Source: SHLQ01 sp964441145 (lineage in GTDB: Bacteria > Actinomycetota > Acidimicrobiia > Acidimicrobiales > SHLQ01). Taken from it: a DNA stretch of 13,400 bases. Under the pieces are notes generated by a model that saw only the letters and a list, made by a program, of their open reading frames with translations, ran no database searches and was not told the DNA's origin. The translations under genes were made by a program, and so were the position numbers. The stretch lies in NCBI GenBank assembly GCA_964441145.1, contig CAYTUB010000077.1, positions 1 through 13,400 on the forward strand. Reading direction: 5' to 3'. Positions 1 to 7,935 of the stretch are shown in pieces; the first letter of the stretch is position 1, and every line of letters starts with the position of its first letter.

Positions 1-1
1 G

Positions 2-142
2 GGCGGGGTCGGTGGGCACCTTGTCGGAGATACCGACAACCTCGGCGCCCATCTGCTGAAGCCAGATAGTCATCCAAGTGCCTTTGAAGCCGGTGTGGCC
101 AGTAACCAACACCTTCTTGCCGTCAAATACGTTGCTGAACAT
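2..142 (-). CDS. rfbG: CDP-glucose 4,6-dehydratase, N-terminal fragment (gene continues past the left edge)
   Basis: The 47 visible codons read MFSNVFDGKKVLVTGHTGFK and onwards. The VLVTGHTGFKGTW block is the NAD-binding glycine-rich loop in the form typical of CDP-glucose 4,6-dehydratases of the extended short-chain dehydrogenase family. Other sugar-nucleotide epimerases usually read GxxGFIG here. The enzyme makes CDP-4-keto-6-deoxyglucose, a precursor of 3,6-dideoxy and branched sugars found in surface polysaccharides. Two ATGs are adjacent (145 and 142). An AAGGA at about 148-152 is better spaced for the one at 142. The gene follows the DUF4012 gene on the same strand after 84 bases, so it may be in the same operon or have its own promoter. 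The family call rests on about 40 residues. The main alternative is another NAD-dependent sugar dehydratase. Confidence 0.75.
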   Translation of the reverse strand, partial: MFSNVFDGKKVLVTGHTGFKGTWMTIWLQQMGAEVVGISDKVPTDPA

Positions 143-229
143 CATGGTCCTTATCTGAGTTCCTGCCGTGGCCGCACCTACGACCATCCTCGCACTTTCA
201 ATCGGCCGGGCGGGGGACAACGTTGAGCC

Positions 230-2530
230 TTATTGTGCCGGGTTCAGCGTCGTATCTCGACGTAGCTCGAACGCCGCGATTCGTTGGGGTGCCACGCCCG
301 CAGTTCTGACTGTTGCATCAAACCGTTCCGGATTCACGACAGGTTGTGCATCGACGTCGAGCAGGTAGGGGCGATCGGGGGCGTCGCCAGCGAGGTGGAT
401 GGTGATCTCTCGGCTCTCGCCTTGTGGAATCTGCACGATTCGCTCGTGGCGCCAACGCCCGTACTCTCGGAAACTACGGGTGAAGAGCGGTTCCGTTTCT
501 TCGCCTTCCCAACCAATTAGTTCATGAGGAGAGTGCACCACAAGGGTTAACCGGTTCGTTCCCTCGGGAAGGTCACGCACGTTGCCAGCGGCGTAGCTGC
601 TCAAGCTCTCTGGAGCCCGGTTGTCCAAAATGATAGTGGTCGACGCGCGGAGTTCATCTCCAGTGATCGTCACGTCGTAGCTGGTCTCGCGGTGTAGGTA
701 GCTATCGAGTTTGTTAGGGCCACCGTTTACGGTCGTCACGGCCACGAAGTCCGATTCCGGGCGAAGGGGGGTGATGGCGCCGGAGAGGCCAAATGCGTCT
801 ACGAAGGAAAGCTCCTCTTGGCCGAATGGCGCTAGAGCGATCCGGCCTTCCCTCACCATCTGGGTGAGCTGCCGCAGAGACTGTGCATCGACGTTGAGGT
901 CATTGCTAGCGAGAGCGCCGAACACCGCCTCGCCCAGTTCAGCAAACAGCGTTTCTCTCTCACCGCTGCTTTCGAAGTCGATTGCGTATTGCGACCGGGT
1001 CAAGAATCGACCCAACTCACCTGGACCGAAAGTTAAGTCTCGTGTCTCGACCGATACGTCGCCAGTGAGGTTGAGTACGGCGTCGAGCGCGAATGCATCC
1101 ATGTAGATCACGCCGTCGATCTCATGGCCAGCCACCGCGGGAAAGATCTGCTGCATCGCTAAGGAAACTGTTGGTAGGTCCGGTGCCCCCGTGTAGTTCT
1201 GAGCGAATACGTGCGGCCGATGTTCGAGATAGCGATCGGGGAGGGGAGAGATGTAGACCGCCGGTGGCGCAGCGTTTTGATTCAGGAGTCCATTTCTGAT
1301 CGTTTCGACGCTCTCCACGCTCCCGTTGTTGACCGAAACCACCGCAGTCGCAGCGGTGAACCCACCAAGCTCTCGAGCCTCAGCAGGGTTTCCGAGCAAT
1401 ACCAAGTAGGTCATTGGTGAGTCCACTCCGAGAAGCGAGGTTAAGGCGTCGGTAGTGTCCACGTCTTCGAGAGGCGAGACCTCCTGAAAGCGGGCCTGGA
1501 CTTCGCCGAGGGAGTCTCGGAGCGGCGGTATCAACCATGGCGAGCCAAGTTCATGGCTGACCGTGTCGTTGGCATCCCCGATGGAAGCAATGACCTCATC
1601 GAATGACGTTGCGAGCGGAATGAGTTCCTCGGTGGCGATTCCGCCGCGGCCGTCGGAGAGTTCACTCGCAGATGTTGACTCGACCAAGCGCTCCGCGTCG
1701 GCAAGAAGCTCCAACATGGTCGAGTTCGTCCTCTGCATGGCCCCGATGTTCGGGCCCGCGAGCGGGGTCCATCGCAGCAGCGAGAGGGGCAGCGAACCGA
1801 GACTCCTATCGACCGTCTCTAAATCGTGGCGAGCCGAGCGCGCAGTGGTCGCAAGCGCATCGATGTCGCCGGCGCGTCCGGCTGCACTGGTGGTGTTCGA
1901 AAGCGCTTGCACTTGGGCAATCTGTTCACGAAGTTCGACCGACTGCAGTGCAGCCCAAGTGATCAATCCAGCACATGATGTGGCGATCAACGTGGCTGCC
2001 ACAACTCGGAACTTCAGGTGAGTGTGCCCCGGTACGACGAAGTCTCTAGTGCCAATGGCGATGTCCAATAGGCCTGCGATCAGAAGCACCCCGGAGATCG
2101 CTGCTGAGAGCCCCGGCCTAGCGAAGTCGTGGAGGGAGAACGCCACCAGGGTGCTGCAGAACGAAGCAACAATTGCCAGCGTCCTCGTTGTCGGATCGGG
2201 CGCGTTCCATCCTCGATTGCGAAGTCCACAAGACCGGAAGCTAGCAATCGCAAGGACGCCGAGCGCTCCGCCAGCCGCCAGCGCGATTGGAGTCCCGGCG
2301 AGGGCTCCGACTGCAGCGACGGCGAGCCAAACCCACACGCGTGTCCGGGCGAGAACTTGAGCGAAAGCAGTCGCACCGGCGACCGACCATGCAATGTCGG
2401 CGATGGCGATCCCGACCGGGCCGGTGCCTGCAACCAATGCGATGATGACTGCGGGCGCCGTCAGCAAGAGTGAATCGGAACTCGATTGACGGAGTCGTCG
2501 CGCCGTCATCTTTGCACCGGACGTCATCAT
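230..2530 (-). CDS. DUF4012 domain-containing membrane protein
   Basis: A protein of about 766 residues. The N-terminal 195 residues hold several hydrophobic segments (roughly 21-60, 66-98, 118-160 and 177-196). A polar, partly helical stretch follows, then a large region presumably outside the membrane. DUF4012 is recognised around residues 375-490 by NPAEARELGGF, the NYTGAPDLPT motif and IDGVIYMDAFALDAVLNLTG. No enzymatic function is known for this family, which is common in actinobacteria and often sits in polysaccharide loci. Start choice: the open frame reaches a TTG at 2533, but the ATG at 2530 overlaps the flippase stop as TGATG and is preferred. A further ATG follows at 2527. It is the seventh gene of the tight minus-strand run. 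Its position suggests late assembly, export or anchoring of the polymer, which is inference. The family call is firm and the function unknown. Confidence 0.85.
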   Translation of the reverse strand: MMTSGAKMTARRLRQSSSDSLLLTAPAVIIALVAGTGPVGIAIADIAWSVAGATAFAQVLARTRVWVWLAVAAVGALAGTPIALAAGGALGVLAIASFRSCGLRNRGWNAPDPTTRTLAIVASFCSTLVAFSLHDFARPGLSAAISGVLLIAGLLDIAIGTRDFVVPGHTHLKFRVVAATLIATSCAGLITWAALQSVELREQIAQVQALSNTTSAAGRAGDIDALATTARSARHDLETVDRSLGSLPLSLLRWTPLAGPNIGAMQRTNSTMLELLADAERLVESTSASELSDGRGGIATEELIPLATSFDEVIASIGDANDTVSHELGSPWLIPPLRDSLGEVQARFQEVSPLEDVDTTDALTSLLGVDSPMTYLVLLGNPAEARELGGFTAATAVVSVNNGSVESVETIRNGLLNQNAAPPAVYISPLPDRYLEHRPHVFAQNYTGAPDLPTVSLAMQQIFPAVAGHEIDGVIYMDAFALDAVLNLTGDVSVETRDLTFGPGELGRFLTRSQYAIDFESSGERETLFAELGEAVFGALASNDLNVDAQSLRQLTQMVREGRIALAPFGQEELSFVDAFGLSGAITPLRPESDFVAVTTVNGGPNKLDSYLHRETSYDVTITGDELRASTTIILDNRAPESLSSYAAGNVRDLPEGTNRLTLVVHSPHELIGWEGEETEPLFTRSFREYGRWRHERIVQIPQGESREITIHLAGDAPDRPYLLDVDAQPVVNPERFDATVRTAGVAPQRIAAFELRRDTTLNPAQ

Positions 2531-3879
2531 CAACCCAGGAGCAGGGACAGGACGTTCTGGGCAACAGGTTCATGTTGGCGCCGAAGGAAGACAACCGGGG
2601 CCACGCCCAAAAGGCGCGGTGCGAGCGCGACCAGCGAGATGTTCTTGGCCGCGAGGCCGATAGCCACGCCAGCTGCCGTTCCATTCGGCCCAAAGCCCAA
2701 AGTCAACGCCGTAGTGGAAAGGACCGAGACCGCTGCGCTCACCGCCGCGACACCGACCAGAACGTCATCGCGTTTCGACATGATGTACAGCTGGCCGATC
2801 GGTCCAGCACCCAGGTTCACGATTTGTGCGAGAACAAGAATGACAACGATGGGTTGTGCGGCCTCGAATCCATCGCCAAGGCGCGACAATATCGGTGCGC
2901 TGGCTAGAACCAAGCCAACGCCCGTGGCGATCGCGGCAACGAGCATCCACAGTGAAACTGTTCGCGCCGTGGTCTCGAGTGGTCCGAGCCTGTCCGCCGC
3001 GTGCAACCTAGAGAAGGTGGGTGAGGTAATCGTGCTGCTCAGAACGAGGAGAAGGCTGAAAGGCAAGACGAGCTGCCACGCCACGCCGTAGATACCCACG
3101 ACAGCAGTACCGGCGATTGCCCCAAGAATGATTCGGTCGCTCCACGACAGTGCCACGTTGAGTCCGTTCGACACCATGAGGCGCATCGCTGCTTGCCGAT
3201 AGTTGCCAAAGTCGGCCGAGTCATCGGGCGCACTTGCATTGATGAGGGCGAACACCTGACGCCAGGTGAAGCCAGCAACCAGTGTCGACGTCACCAACAT
3301 CGCGAACATGGGTGAAGTGGGGACGGAATCGAAGCGGACGGACACCGCGACGATTGCTAGCGCAGGAGCGAACACCGCTAGATATCGGTATAGGACCGAC
3401 GTCAGCAATCGATCCGCTGACCGCAGAAGCGAACCGCCCGTTGTCACGAGATTCATCGTGACCAGGGTCGGTACAGCAAGCCATATCTCGATGGTGGAGC
3501 TAAGTGCGGCAGGGCGGAAGGCGATCGCCACCGCTCCAAGCCCAGCTAGTGTGAGGAGACTCGCGATGACCGAGCCAGCGACAACAGCGCGATACATCGT
3601 GCGAACAACTGAGGCGAACCGTTCGTTATCGCTATCAGACCATGCGGGGCTGGCGTCGCGAAGAGATAGTTGTTCTGTGCCCAACCGTCCGAACGTTCCC
3701 ACCAACGTGACGATTGACAGGCCGATGAAGAACGCGCCGATCTGCGTGTCCGGTAGCCACCGGGCGCTGAGGAGCGCGAAAAGGCCCTGGGAACCCGCTC
3801 CCGCACCCATGGCGACGGCAATGCCGACAAAGGCGGTGGAAGCACGGGCCGGCCGTTGCTTGGTGGGCGAGATGGTCAT
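2530..3879 (-). CDS. polysaccharide flippase, MOP superfamily (Wzx-like)
   Basis: A 449-residue, very hydrophobic protein with about 12-14 predicted membrane segments spread along its full length. It has the organisation of the oligosaccharide-flippase branch of the MOP superfamily: an N-terminal block with the small-residue-rich AMGAGAGSQGLFALLSARWL, a central loop, and a second half containing NVALSWSDRIILGAIAG and AAGVAIGLAAKNISLVAL. Members move polyprenyl-diphosphate-linked repeat units across the cytoplasmic membrane. Its length is normal for the family. The ATG at 3879 lies 6 bases after the sulfotransferase stop begins, a 3-base gap, with a weak GAGG upstream. The stop overlaps the DUF4012 start by one base. 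Specificity cannot be read from sequence. A place beside a polymerase-like protein and a sugar-phosphate transferase fits a Wzx role. It could instead export a lipid or teichoic-acid precursor. Confidence 0.85.
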   Translation of the reverse strand: MTISPTKQRPARASTAFVGIAVAMGAGAGSQGLFALLSARWLPDTQIGAFFIGLSIVTLVGTFGRLGTEQLSLRDASPAWSDSDNERFASVVRTMYRAVVAGSVIASLLTLAGLGAVAIAFRPAALSSTIEIWLAVPTLVTMNLVTTGGSLLRSADRLLTSVLYRYLAVFAPALAIVAVSVRFDSVPTSPMFAMLVTSTLVAGFTWRQVFALINASAPDDSADFGNYRQAAMRLMVSNGLNVALSWSDRIILGAIAGTAVVGIYGVAWQLVLPFSLLLVLSSTITSPTFSRLHAADRLGPLETTARTVSLWMLVAAIATGVGLVLASAPILSRLGDGFEAAQPIVVILVLAQIVNLGAGPIGQLYIMSKRDDVLVGVAAVSAAVSVLSTTALTLGFGPNGTAAGVAIGLAAKNISLVALAPRLLGVAPVVFLRRQHEPVAQNVLSLLLG

Positions 3880-3882
3880 TGT

Positions 3883-4515
3883 CTAGGCAGCCTCGATGAG
3901 CTGCACGTCGGGTGTCTCGTACCCGAAGTTCTCAAAGTCTTCGGCGTAGGAATCGACCCCCCATTGCACAACATCGGCCGGCAGGGGGCGTCGTCGACCC
4001 GCATGGGAGTTGACGCGAGGGAGACAATGGGTTGGCAGACCGTACGCGGTCATGAGCGCGGGGAAGTCGTTGTTTAGGGACTCGAGTCGCAATATGTCGA
4101 TCCTCCCTTGCTCAGCACCTTCGAGGAACGAAGACTGGGTTTGGAGGTGGCAACGGAAGTCGTCGAACATCCGGCGCATCGGCATGGACCGTAGGCGCAA
4201 CAGTGCCCGCGGCGGGATGCGTCCGTGGAACCGGTAGCTGAGTTCGCTTCGGAGCCGCGCGATCGGATCTCGCACGATCGCGAACATGCGGTAGTCGTCG
4301 GGGACTCGCCCACCAAAGACGTGGTCTCGATAGTGGTGATAGGAGTAGTGGTCCGCTGCTCGAGGTAACCCACTTTCGAAATCATTCTTGAAGAGGTGCA
4401 ACTCCGATCGATCGTCGTGATCGAGCTGATGAAGGTCGAGGAACCATCGTTCGACCGACTGGCCAGCGTTCTTGGGAATGTGAATGAAGCACACCTTGGT
4501 CTTGTGGTCGATCAC
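3883..4515 (-). CDS. sulfotransferase family protein (short form, 210 aa)
   Basis: Begins MIDHKTKVCFIHIPKNAGQS. The IPKNAGQS loop at residues 13-20 is the 5'-phosphosulfate-binding loop of PAPS-dependent sulfotransferases. VRDPIARLRSELSYRF at 81-96 is the 3'-phosphate-binding motif, with Arg82 and Ser90 in the expected places. Such enzymes move a sulfuryl group from PAPS to a carbohydrate hydroxyl. Start choice: the open frame extends to an ATG at 4623, but that would overlap the upstream gene by about 110 bases. The GTG at 4515 forms a GTGA overlap with that gene's stop and has AAAGG at 4526-4530, so it is preferred. His-rich and Arg-rich stretches (HYSYHHYRDH; HAGRRRP near 171-177) are visible. 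The likely acceptor is a sugar of the locus polysaccharide, by context only. Confidence 0.82.
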   Translation of the reverse strand: MIDHKTKVCFIHIPKNAGQSVERWFLDLHQLDHDDRSELHLFKNDFESGLPRAADHYSYHHYRDHVFGGRVPDDYRMFAIVRDPIARLRSELSYRFHGRIPPRALLRLRSMPMRRMFDDFRCHLQTQSSFLEGAEQGRIDILRLESLNNDFPALMTAYGLPTHCLPRVNSHAGRRRPLPADVVQWGVDSYAEDFENFGYETPDVQLIEAA

Positions 4516-5504
4516 TGTGACAACGCCTTTCGTCGGTCGGATGTACGGGTCAGAACAAAACGTGCTGGGGCTGTGCAGAGCGCAACAAGGAATCGGTGTC
4601 GCCCCGCCATCTTGGTCGTCCATCGCTTGTCAGGTTTCACAACCGTTGGACCGGTCTTGAACCGTGAGGGATTTCCGCTGATGGTGTGTTGGACCGAGAC
4701 CTGCGCCGTACGCTCGTCGAGCCATTGCGCCTCCGGAAACCGGATCTGGTATCTCTCGCACAGAGATTCGACCGTGGCTTTGGGATCTTCGACAAAGTCT
4801 TCGTACGCCAGCCGGTCGTACGGTACCGAGCGAAAAAAGAGCGGGACAAGATTAAAGATCGTCCAGTAGAGCGAGCTACGCAACGGGCCGAAACGTGGGA
4901 ACATTACGCCGTCGGCGTCGAGGGTGTCGGTCAGTCGACTCCACGAGTACGCAACGGCGCGAGGGTCGCGCGTCAGATGGAGAACTTCGACGTCGAATGA
5001 GTCGTCCCCGAGGATATTGATCAGGAACGGAATCGATTTGCTCGAGTCAATGATCAGGGTCTCTGGGCGGTGAGCGGTCGAAGAAATGATTTTGCGAACT
5101 TCGTCTACGTCAGCTGCATACCGCTCGCGATATTCATCGGTTCGACCGGTCAGGATCGCCGCGAGCTGCCGAAAGATGGCGGTCGCCCCGACGCGTGAGT
5201 CGAACTGGCGAATCTCCTCATGATCGGTGAGAGACCATCCGGATCGATCGAGCACTTGGGTCCAGTACCGGCAGTCGATGACGGGCACCCCGCAACCGCA
5301 TTGGGTGCCATCTAGGCCACGTGTCCACAAGTAGCGAAGCTCACCTAGGTTCACCGCATCGGAGGTATCGCCGAGAAGGTTGGCCAAAAGTGTCGAACCG
5401 CTTCGGCCCCACCCGGCGATGAAGAGCACTCGTCGATTCGTGTCGACGCTGAGGTCATCTGGCTCCGCTGTTCGGGGCTCGGTATTTGCAACGGCAGTAC
5501 TCAC
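4512..5504 (-). CDS. sulfotransferase family protein (330 aa)
   Basis: After a polar N-terminus of about 25 residues comes VLFIAGWGRSGSTLLANLLG. Residues 31-39 (GWGRSGSTL) form the 5'-phosphosulfate-binding loop. LHLTRDPRAVAYSWSR (175-190) carries the 3'-phosphate-binding Arg179 and Ser187. A CGCGVPVIDCRYW segment (69-81) resembles the Cys-containing motif common in bacterial carbohydrate sulfotransferases of this type. VPYDRLAYEDFVEDP (227-241) is the usual conserved helix near the active site. The start is well supported: GTG at 5504 overlaps the preceding stop as GTGA, with GGAGG seven bases upstream. It differs clearly from the sulfotransferase directly downstream, so the two probably modify different positions rather than being a recent duplication. 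The substrate is unknown. Context points to the locus exopolysaccharide. Confidence 0.88.
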   Translation of the reverse strand: MSTAVANTEPRTAEPDDLSVDTNRRVLFIAGWGRSGSTLLANLLGDTSDAVNLGELRYLWTRGLDGTQCGCGVPVIDCRYWTQVLDRSGWSLTDHEEIRQFDSRVGATAIFRQLAAILTGRTDEYRERYAADVDEVRKIISSTAHRPETLIIDSSKSIPFLINILGDDSFDVEVLHLTRDPRAVAYSWSRLTDTLDADGVMFPRFGPLRSSLYWTIFNLVPLFFRSVPYDRLAYEDFVEDPKATVESLCERYQIRFPEAQWLDERTAQVSVQHTISGNPSRFKTGPTVVKPDKRWTTKMAGRHRFLVALCTAPARFVLTRTSDRRKALSQ

Positions 5505-6601
5505 GCGGCTGCCTCCGTAGCTTGGGTCGTTGTGGCCGATGTTGTGATGCCGATCGGTATGCCAGCCGCTCGCGCATATATCTGCAAGGAACGCTCAACC
5601 AAGGCGTCGGGCGAGTAGAGGCCTTCGGCCCGGCCCCGGGCTGCGTTGCGTTCACGTTGTACGAGGAGTTGGTCGTCGAACCGGGCGGCTGCTGCACTCA
5701 CAAGCTCGGCGATGTTCTCCACTACGGTTCCGGCCGGTTCGTGTGGCAGGTCCGAGATCGCTTCGGTCATCCCCGCTACATCGGTTGCCAGCACCGATCG
5801 ACCGCAAGCAAGTGCTTCGATCGTCACGAGCGACATCGCTTCCCATCGGGAAGGTTGGACGACAAACTCGCTCCCGCGTATCCAGCCCTGGACATCTGTG
5901 CTCGCGCCAACGAAGTGGACGTTGCCTTCTCTGTGCGGGTAAGCGGTGAGCTCGGGATGGCCATCGCCGACGATGACGAGGTTGTGAGAAGACGTCGCCA
6001 TCTGCGACTGCCATTCCTTGGCGAGGTCCAGCTGTCCCTTTTGTTTGGAGATCCTGCCGACGCAGACGACGTAGGGCTGAAGTGCCTTGGCAGCCTCAGG
6101 TATCGGACCCGTTGGGCTAAAGCGGTCGAGGTCGATGGCAGATCCAATCGTGTCGACCGGTACCTGAAGCTTGAGCCGCTCAGCACCACTCGCTGACGCA
6201 GCGTCTGAGACGCACGCGACCTGTGCAAATCCGTTCACCATGGCTCGCTCGAGGGGAGCGGAGACCGCTCTGCGCTCGAAGCCCCAGGCGTGAGGCGTGT
6301 ACACAACTGGCGTCGATGCAGGGGCGAGTCGCATCGAGACGCCAGAGAAGAAGGAGTGCACATGCACTACGTCTGCTTCGAACCGACTTGCGAGATCGTT
6401 TACCGCATGTCCGGCCCGGAGCAAGGATTTTGGCGACCGTCTCGATATTGAAAGATCCGTAGCCCACCTCGGATCGGAGTTTGGCTGCGACGGCCCGATG
6501 ACACGACTGTCGTGTCCTTGCCGACGCTGGTTGGCCGAGAGGAAGTTGACGTAGTTGGGTACGCCGTGACTCGGTGGTTCGTAGAAGTGGAGAATTCTCA
6601 T
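5501..6601 (-). CDS. glycosyltransferase family 4 protein
   Basis: A 366-residue GT-B fold enzyme. The N-terminal acceptor domain starts MRILHFYEPPSHGVPNYVNF, with the Gly-rich loop usual in GT4 (HGVPNYVN, where GGV is more common). HAWGF near 104-108 follows the N-domain YTPH. The C-terminal donor domain begins about residue 177 with VVCVGRISKQKGQ (Gly182-Arg183, Lys188). The EX7E motif is present at Glu254 and Glu262 in WEAMSLVTIEALACG. Family 4 enzymes are retaining transferases that use nucleotide-sugar donors and work on the cytoplasmic side of the membrane. The Thr/Ala-rich C-terminal 15 residues look like an unstructured tail. The ATG at 6601 lies five bases past the stop of the polymerase-like gene and is preceded by a G-rich stretch. 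Its stop overlaps the sulfotransferase start by four bases. Donor and linkage cannot be predicted. Confidence 0.9.
   Translation of the reverse strand: MRILHFYEPPSHGVPNYVNFLSANQRRQGHDSRVIGPSQPNSDPRWATDLSISRRSPKSLLRAGHAVNDLASRFEADVVHVHSFFSGVSMRLAPASTPVVYTPHAWGFERRAVSAPLERAMVNGFAQVACVSDAASASGAERLKLQVPVDTIGSAIDLDRFSPTGPIPEAAKALQPYVVCVGRISKQKGQLDLAKEWQSQMATSSHNLVIVGDGHPELTAYPHREGNVHFVGASTDVQGWIRGSEFVVQPSRWEAMSLVTIEALACGRSVLATDVAGMTEAISDLPHEPAGTVVENIAELVSAAAARFDDQLLVQRERNAARGRAEGLYSPDALVERSLQIYARAAGIPIGITTSATTTQATEAAA
5512..5516 (-). promoter_or_regulatory. ribosome-binding site GGAGG for the 330-aa sulfotransferase
   Basis: Reading the minus strand, GGAGG is followed by seven bases and then the GTG at 5504, inside the end of the GT4 gene. 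It is the clearest Shine-Dalgarno in the minus-strand unit and fixes the GTG start, so this gene can be initiated independently as well as by coupling. Confidence 0.65.
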
Positions 6602-6606
6602 GTTGC

Positions 6607-7935
6607 TCAGCCCCCGCGGCTGGTGTTGGTGTTGGGTCGGTAGGTGAGTAGTGGTTGCTGATGCGTCAGTGATGCGCCGACCGATGTGTTCGTGGCATCC
6701 CCGGTGAACTCGGTGGGGTCTCGTAGGTCCAGGTCTGACCCCTTCATGCGTGCTCGGGCAGAGATCGCAAAGGCGACCGCTGTAATGAAGAACAGGTGAC
6801 GCCAGTGATGGGAGTGGATCACCGTCGAGACCGCCATGGTTCCAGCGAGAGCGGCACTAGTAATTGCGGCGAACCGAGGCATGTCGGTTCTGGCGAAGAG
6901 CGCACGACCCATTGCCACGGTGGGCACGGCAACGACGAGGATCGCAGCGGCGAGCCCCGCGTCTACCGCCTTGCCGAGGAAGAGGTTGTGGGGGTTGAGA
7001 CCGGCTTGTCGGGCGAAGGCTTGGATCCCGTTGCCAAACGGATTGTCAACGACGTATGCCCACGCATTGAAGTTGGTCGCGAATCGCTCGGTGTCGTAGG
7101 CCTGCAATCCGAGACGGTCCGTGTTTACGAGACCGGAGGCCTCGATGAGATCAGATGTGACCGGTCCCGACGCCGAACCCCAAAGAAGAGCCGCCACGCC
7201 GAGGACACCGGTCATGCCGACAACTGCGATCGCGGCTTGTGAATAGGTGATTCGTTCCCTCACGAACATGGCAGCACCAAGCACAAACAGTGCAACGGCA
7301 AACGCGACGTACGCGCCGCGCGAGAACGTGAGCATCAGTAGAACGGTGCACGGAATCGCCGCGACCTTGGCGAAAGGAATTTTTACGATCTCGTTTCGCA
7401 CCAGGAGCAGAAGGATCGGCATGACGAGGAATGGCCCGAGAACGTTCGGGTCCTTAAAGAGGCCTCGGACGCGGCTTCTGAACTCATCTCGAAAGAAGAT
7501 GTCAGGAACGCGTCCAACGACTCGTAGGACGAGGAAGGTACTGGAGACGATGACCGCGCCGAGGACTACACCGGTGAAGAACGAACGAATGGCGTTTCGA
7601 TCTGTAGAGAATTTCGCGAACAGTGCCACGCACGCCAGCACGAGGTATCCCTCAATGAGGATGTCACGAACAATTCGCGCGTCGAGGGCATAGCCATTTG
7701 CTTGGCCGATGAGTTGCGAGATCACGCTCATCGCGACGTAGGCGAGGCCAAGCCCAGCACCGAGCGCGGGGATTCGAAGCCGTTGCCCCACCAGCCAGAT
7801 GGTTGAGAGTCCAACGAGCAGAAGGTCAACCGGTGCCGGTTCGATTACCACGACCGAACTGAGAAGTCCGCAGAGCAGCAGAGGGCGATCGAATGGCACC
7901 GCTCGACGGGAGCTCGCCGTTGAGGTGAGTCTCAT
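6607..7935 (-). CDS. O-antigen ligase/polymerase-like membrane protein (Wzy candidate)
   Basis: A polytopic protein of 442 residues with about ten or more hydrophobic segments and short polar loops. FGNGIQAFARQAGLNPHNLF followed by LGKAVDAGLAAAILVV is the region conserved in the O-antigen ligase/polymerase family, with the PHN motif in the large periplasm-facing loop. Such proteins join polyprenyl-linked repeats (Wzy) or transfer polymer to an acceptor (WaaL, TuaE). As the only such gene in view, beside a flippase and a chain-length protein, polymerase is the better guess. Start: the frame stays open to 8109, inside the upstream glycosyltransferase gene. The ATG at 7935 (MRLTSTASSRRAVPF) overlaps the upstream stop as TGATG and is preferred, and the residues before it lack membrane character. 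The soluble C-terminal tail of about 50 residues is polar and poorly conserved-looking. Confidence 0.82.
   Translation of the reverse strand: MRLTSTASSRRAVPFDRPLLLCGLLSSVVVIEPAPVDLLLVGLSTIWLVGQRLRIPALGAGLGLAYVAMSVISQLIGQANGYALDARIVRDILIEGYLVLACVALFAKFSTDRNAIRSFFTGVVLGAVIVSSTFLVLRVVGRVPDIFFRDEFRSRVRGLFKDPNVLGPFLVMPILLLLVRNEIVKIPFAKVAAIPCTVLLMLTFSRGAYVAFAVALFVLGAAMFVRERITYSQAAIAVVGMTGVLGVAALLWGSASGPVTSDLIEASGLVNTDRLGLQAYDTERFATNFNAWAYVVDNPFGNGIQAFARQAGLNPHNLFLGKAVDAGLAAAILVVAVPTVAMGRALFARTDMPRFAAITSAALAGTMAVSTVIHSHHWRHLFFITAVAFAISARARMKGSDLDLRDPTEFTGDATNTSVGASLTHQQPLLTYRPNTNTSRGG

Noticed and set aside
146..229. 84-base gap between the DUF4012 gene and the dehydratase gene, examined for a terminator or promoter
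   Set aside because: Only a short CAACGTTG palindrome and GC-rich sequence are visible. No convincing stem with T-tract or promoter boxes on the minus strand.
3266..3886. Plus-strand open frame of 206 codons opposite the flippase gene
   Set aside because: Its product is Arg/Thr/Ala-rich with no domain and no ribosome-binding site. The minus-strand frame gives a coherent membrane protein, so this is a shadow of high-GC coding sequence.
4516..4623. N-terminal extension of the short sulfotransferase to the ATG at 4623
   Set aside because: It would overlap the upstream gene by over 100 bases. The added residues (Cys- and Pro-rich) are not part of the family fold, and the GTG at 4515 has a better context.
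5486..6196. Plus-strand open frame of 236 codons opposite the GT4 gene
   Set aside because: The minus-strand frame carries all GT4 motifs. The plus frame has no recognisable domain.
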